Shown one piece after another: positions 54,862-64,000 of a stretch of 64,000 nt of DNA. Position 1 is the stretch's first letter; every line of letters starts with the position of its first letter. The notes under the pieces are model-generated. The model had not been told where the DNA came from. It made no database searches and was given only the letters and a program-made list of their open reading frames with translations. The translations under genes and the position numbers were made by a program. Origin of the DNA: Sphagnum compactum (Eukaryota; Bryophyta; Sphagnopsida; Sphagnales); NCBI GenBank assembly GCA_965153455.1, contig OZ234494.1, forward strand, positions 18,786,001 to 18,850,000, given 5' to 3'.

Positions 54862-57800
54862 ATGCCTGCCATTGATGGCCAACGCCTGGTCACTTTCGAG
54901 GACGACGAGCGCGAGAGCGAGTATGGCTATGTCCGTAAGGTGGGTATGCAATATGTCTTCTGCGCATGTGCATTTGCAAGCTACATTTTCTCTTCGGTTT
55001 CCAATACAAGATGGAAAATTGGTCATTAATCTGGAGCAGTTGAGAGTAGTGGGTGTTGGGGAAATGCTGGCATTCTTTGCTATCGTGCTCTAGATCTGTT
55101 TTGAAGACCAACAAATACAGTCGGATCGTGGATCTGGTTGTTGTCTGCTCTGTTTTTTTTGCTTATGGGTTTTCAAGGAGAGTTGGGTTTGCTTATTGGG
55201 TGAGTGAGGAGTTGTGGGAAGTATGCAGATCTGCGTTTGTTGTCACTGTGGGAAGTGGGTGCCGGCAGGTTTGGCTCATTTTGTGTTTTGTTGTTTTAGA
55301 ACTAGTGGGTGTGTTGGGAACCTTGTATTTGGAAACCCCATTGGACAACAACACTGTCATCCTTGCTGCAGGTGTCAGGACCAGTGGTGGTGGCAGATGG
55401 AATGGGAGGAGCGGCCATGTATGAGTTGGTGCGAGTAGGCCATGACAAGCTCATAGGTGAAATCATTCGGCTTGAGGGCGATTCTGCCACAATCCAAGGT
55501 ACTGGGAACAAATTAGGGTTTCCATTTCAGCTGCTGTGGATGCTATCCATTGTGGATTTGTATGTGAATTCAGTGAATTTCCTTTCCTTCTTGTTGATTG
55601 AGGATTCCCTTGGACTGATTCAGCTCAAGGGCGTTCCTGCCACAATCCAAGGTACTGGGAAGGAATTAGGGTTTCTGTCTCTGCTGCTGCGGATGCTATC
55701 CATTGTGGATTTTTATGTGAATTGCAGTGAATTTCCTTTCCTTCTTGTTGAGTGAGGGTTCCCTTGGACTGAGGAAGGTAGGACTGCAGTCGTCTTCTTT
55801 AGAGGGCTTTCCAGTTTGCACTCTGGGTAGATGGATGGCAACTACACTGTCCCTCCCACCACATACTTCTTCAGCTCTATTGCCCTGCTCTTCAACAATT
55901 CCAAGTTCCGCACATACAAAATCAGCATCCATCAACTGCAGTTATACTCGAGAATGTGTTCTGCGCTGTGATTTTGTAGGAGATACAACAAATCCAAAAG
56001 GCAGACAGACTGCTCAATATCCTCTCAGAGTGAACATAACCTTGTACATTGTTTTCTGGTTTTGGTACAGTGTATGAGGAAACTGCAGGATTGACAGTGA
56101 GGGATCCTGTCCTACGAACGCACAAGGTGGAATTATGTGAATCCTGATCGTTTTTCCAGTGTGTTTTCTGATATTTATTCTGAAGGAATCTCTTGTGAGG
56201 TGCTTTTTTGTTTGCATGGTGACAGATACTACGCAGAAACTTGTGATTGTCTTTTTCAGTGGCTGACTCTAAATCTAAGTGGAAGTATCTAGATTGTAAG
56301 TGTGAGGAATTCTCTTGATAGGTGGTTTTTTTCCCCCTTCTTTGGTGTAACAAACAAAAGGTCTGCCAATGTGTGTGCAGCCACTTTCTGTGGAGCTTGG
56401 ACCTGGAATCCTTGAGAATATCTTTGATGGAATTCAGGTATGTCTTTTAGTGTTTTCTGTGGAGTGTGTGATTTGGAGATCGCTAGAATTGAATATTTTT
56501 ATGCAGTTTGCAGTGCTTTTTAAAGACATGAAGCTGCACTCACAATTTTCATTCTTCATGATGGTCCTAATTGAAGTGTATCAGATCCTGACAACTTTGA
56601 TAACTGGTGGAAATTTCTGGTGTTTGTTTCCTTATGCAGCGGCCATTGAAGGCCATTGCCCTAAGATGTGGAGATGTGTACATCCCCCGTGGTGTTGCAG
56701 TGCCTGCTTTAAACAGGGAAAAGGCTTATGAATTTGCACCAAAGAACCTTGGTACATTGTTATTCTCTCTTTGCATCAGCAAAGAAAGCTCTGACTTTCA
56801 AATCTCATCTTTGTACTGATCTTCTTTGTTCTTTTTTGGGATTTATTCTCACATAGGTAAAGAAGCTAGTTGCTTAGCAGTCATGGGTAGGTTAATGTAA
56901 GTTATCGATACATCCTGAGGGTATAACAGATAAGGATTTCAATCAGTTGCCACTGATCAAGGGAGATAAGCAAACAATATGTTTGAACATGCATGTTCAG
57001 GATTTTGATGCTTTGGGGTGTCTGAAGGTAGGGCTGTCTTCTGGTCAAGGTTGGTGATTAGGAGAAATTTGTCACATTGTACATGATTGATAATGTGTGG
57101 TTTCTCTTTTGTTTGGGGCTGGGATATTGCAGTTGTTGGTGATGCAATTACTGGAGGTGATTTGTTTGGGGTAATTGCTTCCTAATTCTCTTGCTTAGTT
57201 CTGGTACTGCATTTATGTTAGCCTTTCAGACAAGTTCTACAGGACTGTGTTGTTATGGGTAAGGCAGGTGAGAGAGAGAGGCACACCATAGTGGCCAAGA
57301 CTCTTCCAGTGGGTATATAGTTGCTGGATCTTACACCTAATAAGCTCTTGCCATTGGGTTGGTCCTGGCACCCTTGTGCTAGGTCCTAAGAAGGAAACAG
57401 GCCTTGGTTTTGTCATTTATTTTTTACACGTGGTGGCTTGATTGAGGTTTGACATTGTTTTGTAGTGAATCTTTTATTGCTTCATTATCTAGGTTAGTTA
57501 AATGGAACTCTGATCTTTCATGGGCTGTTGGGTCCTGGAATGGCTTTTGCAGACTGTGTATGAAAATAGCTTGATTGAGCATCACATTGGACTGCCCCCT
57601 TTCAGTATGGGGAAGATCACGTACATTGCTCCAGAAGGGCAGTACACATTGCAGGTTCAACTTTGGACTCAGAATGTGAAATGTTCGGTTTTGTGTGCAT
57701 GTGTTTATCTGCTCTTTGCAGTCAATGGTTAGTTGAGATTTAAGGCTGTTGTTTGGATCTGTACATGACTTTGCATGACCTTTTTCTGCAAATTGCACCT

Positions 57801-60800
57801 GTGCAGGATGAAGTTTTGGAATTGGAATTTCAAGGACGGAAGAAGAAGTTCACTATGCTCCAGGTATCTTCAGTGGACATTGCTGGCAGTTTGTATCAGA
57901 GAGGAAGCTTTTTGTTAGGTTGAATTCACCTTCATCATAACCCTCAATCTCAAGATCCTTTCTCCACCCAATTGTCAGTTGGTTAGCTCATCAGCATGAC
58001 ATGATCTCATTAGACTGCGGACTCAATCCCATTGATCTTCCTGCATTGGGAAAATGTCTTAAGAGTCCAGACAATTAGAGCACTGTCTCATCAGAGGAAG
58101 TCTATGTCCACAGGGTCCCTATGTCTGTTGATTGCATGCAGAACAACTCAAGACACACTCATTGTATGCACAAGTCATGACAGACTCATTGCATGAAATA
58201 TTTTCACATGCAAAACTATGGTAAAGAACACAAAGCTTACCTCTAGATGCCTTTGCTCTTTTTTGAAAGTGTACAGAACAAAGGCATCTACACTACGATT
58301 TGATCAGATAATTATGATGAAGAGTATTGTCTTGATTGTGTGTACTTTTACATGTGATTGGAAATGTCTGTACAGGAATGGCCAGTCCGAACACCAAGAC
58401 CTGTGGCTGCCAAGCTTGCAGCTGACACTCCTCTGCTAACTGGACAGGTTTCTCCCTGCATAATTTAAGCCAGTTATTATCTGATATCAGACAGGGATTG
58501 GAACATCATTGAGTGTCCAGTTGCACCAAATATTAGCATTCTATAAGCGCTTCCAACAAACGTTTTGACAGTGGCACTCAAGGGTTCTTTGGCATCTTGT
58601 CTGCAAGCTTCAAGAAATTTTTGGTTTTGGCTCCCACTTACCTCAACTATTGGTGCCTTCTGAAACGGGTTGTATCTTGCAGCGGGTTTTGGATGCCCTT
58701 TTTCCTTCAGTGCTTGGGGGTACATGTGCCATTCCCGGTGCATTTGGGTGTGGAAAGACTGTGATCAGTCAAGCACTTTCCAAGGTAACTGTTTGCTACT
58801 GGTGGGTTATATCTGTACACTGCATTTGCTGAAGGCAGTCATGAAGTTTATCTTGGCTGTATGTTTTTTGAAAATAGCCAATATTGTTATCATTCTTGAT
58901 CAGGTCTTTGCTGAAAACACTTAGCAAGTCTGACCTGTGGACTGTTGGCAGTATTCAAATTCCCATGCCGTTATCTATGTTGGTTGTGGAGAACGCGGGA
59001 ATGAGATGGCTGAGGTTAGAAGTTCACATAACTCATATGACCCATGTTTTCAGTTCTACTTTCTGCAACTAGAAAAGATGCCTTGGAGATGTACAATTCA
59101 TGACAGGTTGTCTGTCATTGCTGAGGAACGCAGGTACTTATGGATTTCCCACAGCTTACCATGACCTTACCAGATGGTCGGGAGGAGTCTGTGATGAAGC
59201 GTACTACACTCGTTGCTAACACCTCTAATATGCCTGTGGCTGCCCGTGAAGCTTCAATCTACACAGGTTATAGACTTTTATAATTTTTGGCCTGCTTCTA
59301 AAGAGCTACTGCTTACTGTGGAAACTATGTACAGTTTTGCCTTCTGTGAGGAGACCAAATCTGCAGTTTGGATCATGAAATACCTCACTGTACTGAATTC
59401 ATTACATTGCTGAAAAAATGTACTCTGTTATTTTGGCCAGGCATTACACTGGCTGAGTACTTCCGAGACATGGGATACAACGTTAGTATGATGGCTGACT
59501 CCACCTCCCGGTGGGCAGAGGCTCTGAGAGAAATATCTGGGCGTCTTGTATGTATCTATCTCTTTCTCTATCTACAATGGGTCTTGTATGTGTGCATTCT
59601 GGTTGGGGTTTCCATGAGGCAAATGATGTATTTTTTTTGGACATCCAGCAAAAAACACGTATGTGTTGTTTCATTCCTCACATTGTCCTTGCTTTGGTTG
59701 TCAGTAGTTGTTTTGTGTCCCTTTCTATGTTGAGGTTGTCTAATGTTTTTGTACATTGCTTGTTTACTGTGCAGGCTGAGATGCCTGCAGACAGTGGTTA
59801 TCCAGCTTATCTTGCTGCAAGATTAGCTTCCTTCTATGAGCGTGCAGGAAAGGTGAAGTGCTTGGGAAGCCCAGATAGAACTGGGAGTGTAACCATTGTT
59901 GGAGCTGTCTCCCCCCCCGGTGGAGACTTCTCTGACCCTGTCACTGCCGCAACTCTTGGTATTGTCCAGGTTGGATGATTGAACTTTTATCCTCCTGTGT
60001 AGGCTTGCAATGGGTGAATGAGTTATTCTCCTTGCATTGGATATCCTTTCATCAGCGTGAACGGTGGCCAGAAGTGGTGAAATCGGTGTTCATTTGTAAG
60101 CACTTTGTTGGGTACATACAAATGGGTCATGATTCCTGTGTTTTCCTACCATCACAGGTTTTCTGGGGTCTTGATAAGAAATTGGCTCAGAGGAAGCACT
60201 TCCCAGCAGTGAACTGGCTCATCTCCTACTCCAAATACACACAGGTATGCTTTGAGCAATAAGTAACCATCCGTAGTTTCAGTCAGTCAAGAACTTGACA
60301 GAATGCATCAAACACATTCCAAGAGAATATGGCACTTTGCACAAGGTGGTGTTGTCCTCATTGCAATTGTATCCAAACTTCAAAGCTTGTGTGGACTTTT
60401 CTGTAATGGGGGACTCTCTTAATTGGGTGTTTAGAATGGTCATATTGGATCATATTCAAGTCCTTTTCTTTTTGCAGGCACTTGAAGGATTTTATGACAA
60501 CTTTGATGCCGATTTCATTACAGTTCGAACAAAGGCACGTGAGGTGTTACAGCGTGAGGATGATCTGAATGAAATTGTCCAGGTAAAAAAACATCCTAAC
60601 ATTTTGTAAGCTGCTGCTTGTTGATGTGAGCTACAATCTTCATTACAGATCGCACAAAGGAAAATAATGAGATGTGTGGAAACAGTGCCTCCTGTTGTCT
60701 CCTTTACATGTTTCTGTTTGTTTACATTTTGAAAGAACAGTAAGGTAAAAGTTGCTTTGAATGCAAAGCCAGTACACTGACTGATGTTCCCACTATTGTC

Positions 60801-62125
60801 TGCAGCTTGTGGGGAAGGATGCTTTGGCAGAGACAGACAAGATTACACTTGAAGTCGCTAAATTGCTGCGGGAAGACTATTTGGCTCAGAATGCTTTCAG
60901 CAGGTAATGAAATGAGACTTTCTTGATGTGGGTTCATTGCTCCTCCTTGGCTATACTGATGCTATGAAGTGCCAGAATCCATCATCAGTCTGTTTGAGTG
61001 AGAATGGAACAAATAATTCTCCAATCGAGCATTTTTTCTAGAATCATACCCAATGGAGACTGGAGATGATGCGACAAAACTTCACGTGATATTGATAGTC
61101 CACATGTTGTGACTCTGCTCCTGATGTAACAAGAATATGTGGTTTTCTTGGTGGTTACGGCAGCTATGACAAGTTCTGTCCATTTTACAAATCAGTTTGG
61201 ATGATGAAGAATATTATGCACTTTGGTGCTCTTGCAAATCAGGTAAGTTCCACTCAGTTAATTTGGTGCTGTTCTCTTTCTTTTCTGCTGGGTTTCTCAT
61301 GTTTGGATTGTCCACATATGGAGTAGAATTTCAGCCTGATTGAAGAAAACAGTGATCATGCTGAAGAGTTGGGTGGAATTTTTAATCTGTGTTTCCTTTG
61401 TTGTCCACAGATATGTTGTCGGACCTGAAATCTCTATTATAACCTTATTATTGGACCATCACTTGGTTCCACTCGGGTTGCTTTAAAATGGAAATTGGGA
61501 GTACTTATGAAGATATGTTTTGTTACGTTCTTGTTTCAGGCTGTGGAGCGAGCTGCTGGATCAGAAGGCCAGAAAATTACCTACAACACTATTAAACAGC
61601 GGCTTGGGGATATCATGTATCGTTTGGTGTAAGTTCGCCCACTTCAGAAATCACTCTCTCTACCTTGACACAGCTTATGTGATTTGTGTAGTAGACTTTA
61701 TCACTCTCAATCTTCCCTTTTCATCCTAGTCCAAGTTCTTACAAAAACTTGCTTGTCATCTGCACATGTAATGTAAACACGACTGAACTTTCTGTTTATT
61801 ACAAATGTGACCATCAGATGGCTTTTAGGAGTCATTGTGGGTTGATGGGTATCACAAACTGCACAGTTTGGAGTCTGGGTTGTATTGAGCTTGTCCAGTG
61901 TGCATTTCCAATCAACCAGCTGTGTTGAGGAGATGTTTGAGCATTACTTACATCATTCTGGGCACTACTGTAATCTAAGAGTCTTTTGTTATGGACTTTG
62001 CGGGTCTCAGGTCGATGAAATTTGAGGAGCCTTCAGAAGGGGAGTCTGCTCTTACCGCCAAGTTCCAGAAGCTGTACAATGACTTGTCTACCAGTTTCCG
62101 AAACCTTGAGGATGAGTACCGTTAA
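54862..62125 (+). CDS. VHA-A: V-type H+-ATPase catalytic subunit A
   Basis: ATP-hydrolysing subunit of the V1 sector that drives proton pumping into vacuoles and endomembranes. Exons: 54862-54939, 55372-55498, 56071-56126, 56381-56437, 56640-56751, 57133-57170, 57553-57654, 57807-57863, 58376-58447, 58683-58784, 58952-59014, 59134-59266, 59441-59547, 59775-59969, 60158-60244, 60478-60582, 60806-60903, 61164-61242, 61540-61628, 62011-62125. All borders are GT-AG and phases agree; 623 residues, the length of plant A subunits. Start [16 protein letters not shown] fits the family. Walker A GAFGCGKT is at 252-259; [10 protein letters not shown] and [18 protein letters not shown] follow, then [13 protein letters not shown]. 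The C-terminal [17 protein letters not shown] and EDYLAQNAF blocks are intact. The only clear departure I noted is [11 protein letters not shown] where [11 protein letters not shown] is usual. Identification is firm. Confidence 0.97.
55471..55773 (+). repeat. 153-bp tandem duplication of the VHA-A exon 2 end and its donor
   Basis: The last 28 nt of exon 2, the GT donor and about 120 bp of intron (55471-55620) are repeated at 55624-55773. The two 'aatccaaggtactggga' donor segments are offset by 153 bp. The second copy has a 'gattcag' just before it that could serve as an acceptor, but the encoded segment would duplicate part of the protein. Confidence 0.8.
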
Positions 62126-64000
62126 TTTTTTTCCACAGGAGGGACAAATTTGTGTCTCTTTGAAGTTGTTTCCTGTTTCCTGGAATGCATAAAAGGCAGA
62201 TTTGGAATCTGAAGAATCAAGGGTATATAGTGTATGTAGCTTATGGCACAGTAAATGTTATCATTCTTCCTTGGCTTGGGTGGGTGAAACTTCTTCACTA
62301 GAAATGTTCACCGTTGGAGACATTATCCTTCTTCCTTGGCTTGGGTGGGAAAACTTCTTCTCTAGAAATGCTCACGCTTGGAGAGGTTATTATTCTTCCC
62401 TTGGCTTGGTTTGGAAAACTACTTCCGCTTGGAGCTACACTGAAGAACACAATATAGTTGATGTGTTATGTATCCATCATCTTGTAACAAGTTTCAACTT
62501 GATAGTGTTCTCAAGGAGGTTAGTTTTTCAAACTCAAGGCCACCCCTAGAAATTGTAGACAATGTGCACAATATTTAACTTCTTTTGAAAATGTGGCCTC
62601 AGAAATTTCAAAATATGGGAACTATCAATGACGATAAATTATAGTTAAATTAGTAAGTCTTGGGATTTTAGGTGTGTGGGAAAAAGGAAAAGGTTAGCAT
62701 TAGTTCCCCCAACTTGTAAAAGTCCAGGATTCAACAAATTTTGGGGACTTTGTTGTGTGGAGAAAGTCATTAATTGGCAAAGAATAATGTGGGTGGAAGG
62801 TTTACAGCTCTTGTAGAGAATACGCAACACCACCAGAGTCTAGGGTTTAAAGACATTAAAGAAAATACTTAACGGGAGGAGAGTGTTCAGGGTCGAAAGG
62901 TTTTGTAAACATTAGGTAACCTAATGAGAGTTTAGGGTTGATTTTGTAGAAAATAGCTAGCCTCATGAGAGCTTAGGGTGAAAGCTATCAAGGTAGAGAG
63001 AGTAGGTAATTTCAGGAGAGTTTATGGTGAAAGATTTTGTAGAAAAATAGGTAAATTCTCACAAGAGTTTAGGGGTTTTTTTGGTAGGAATCGTATTTGA
63101 GCTTCAGCACTTTTCAGATTCACAAGTATAAAGAGTTAAGTTTTCATCTTACATTAGGTTGAACAAAATGCATGACCATCAAATCATCTCAAGTTACTAA
63201 TGCAAAAGATTGTGTTGAAGCTCACTTGCAGGGAGAAGTTTTTGATGCATATATTATTCAGTTGTATGCTATGATCATACACTCTTGAGAAAGCACAAGA
63301 GTGTCTCCTTAATTGATTGTGTCAAGCAGATTGTTGGCCTTGGCATGTGCACATCTAAGCCACCACTAAAGCCCTTGCTTTTGCCCTCACTTTGCCCCTA
63401 AATTGGAAGCAAAGGAGAAGCAACATATCTTTTTGCAAAGCACATATGAGCAATTTCAGCCATGGCCAACTTAGGTAATGATATATACTAAGTTTTTTTT
63501 TACATTTTCTACTTAGGTAGAGGGTTAAATATTAAATCCCCTTTTTACCGTGTTAGGTTTTATTTCATTTTACCAAATACCCAATCCAGGGTTAAGTTTG
63601 TCTTTTGGGTTTTCATTATTTTGTGCTTTTTGGTTTGTGATTATAAAGCTTGCAACTAGTTTTCATTATTCATAATTGAATTTTAGAGTTAGTATTTGCA
63701 ATAAATATAATAACAATCGGCATTGTGTTATTGGTATTTTTTCTTTTGGATTGTGTTGAGACATTGAGAGGTAATTGGAGTAAGTAGATGAATAGTGTGT
63801 TCAAGTGAGGAATTTACTTTGGAGTTTGAGGTACCATTCATTTTCAATGAAATGTCAATTAATTTTTCTTATTTTGTCTATCAAAAGATTAGGCCCCATA
63901 AAATTTGGTGGAAAGAGTTTAAACAATCCACACATTGAGATTTGATAAGAGTTGTTTAACACCCTAATTAAAAATTGTGAAATTAAAAAAAAAAGTTATG
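62126..64000. other. VHA-A 3' flank and intergenic DNA, no gene seen
   Basis: Just after the stop codon lies a three-copy 65-bp tandem repeat. From 62880 to 63080 there are loosely repeated 'gagagtttagggttg' and 'ttttgtagaaaatag' words. The rest to the window end is AT-rich without coding signal. Confidence 0.5.
62259..62440 (+). repeat. 65-bp tandem repeat in the VHA-A 3' region
   Basis: 'ttggcttggg' or a one-base variant starts at 62271, 62336 and 62401, each followed by 'tggg(t)gaaacttcttc(a/t)ct' and 'agaaatg(t/c)tca' in the first two copies. It lies 130-320 bp after the stop codon, within a plausible 3' UTR. Confidence 0.75.

Overview
The window looks like nuclear DNA of a land plant or close streptophyte alga that makes flagellated sperm (bryophyte, fern, lycophyte, charophyte or cycad/Ginkgo grade). 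The main reason is a split gene at 7.6-18.4 kb encoding one polypeptide with an N-terminal class I cyclic-nucleotide phosphodiesterase, a membrane-spanning middle and a C-terminal class III nucleotidyl cyclase. This is the CAPE (combined adenylyl cyclase with phosphodiesterase) type of protein, known from streptophytes with motile sperm. The other host genes also fit a plant: a GAUT-type galacturonosyltransferase, cytochrome c oxidase subunit VIa and the vacuolar H+-ATPase catalytic subunit A. Gene density is low, introns are mostly 0.1-1.1 kb, and the intergenic DNA is AT-rich and full of repeats. The species cannot be fixed from the sequence alone.

Layout. 0-0.84 kb: last exon of a GAUT gene (+). 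0.84-7.3 kb: intergenic, ending in two tandem arrays and a shared box upstream of CAPE. 7.6-18.45 kb: CAPE (+), 18 exons, 1352 codons, with three GC-AG introns. 18.5-27.5 kb: AT-rich intergenic DNA with degenerate CTAGGT-type arrays. 27.5-28.7 kb: 3' part of a LINE reverse-transcriptase ORF (+). 29.8-31.5 kb: COX6A (+), four exons. 31.7-36.7 kb: unassigned, with a second shared box (-). 36.7-38.7 kb: decayed MULE transposase (+) in a region carrying a recurrent TGCAATACCCACAT motif and diverged direct repeats. 42.3-49.0 kb: a solo LTR (target duplication TTAAC) split by a very young full-length Ty3/gypsy chromovirus (target duplication GGTGG). 49.2-50.9 kb: decayed zinc-finger gene (-). 51.0-54.2 kb: a hairpin-forming minisatellite of about 78 bp interrupted by two more solo LTRs of the same family. 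54.86-62.13 kb: VHA-A (+), 20 exons, 623 codons.

How the parts relate. The four host genes are all on the + strand, and nothing suggests they are co-regulated. CAPE would both make and degrade cAMP. Its middle region resembles a four-helix voltage sensor followed by two helices around a large non-cytosolic loop, which suggests a membrane-gated cAMP switch. The other highlight is the chromovirus. Its LTR, leader and polyprotein are nearly intact. The bases just after its 5' LTR are complementary to the predicted 5' end of its own RNA, as in the self-priming Tf1/sushi-type elements of fungi and fish, rather than to a tRNA. Exon coordinates are my own splice-site readings and were not checked against transcripts.
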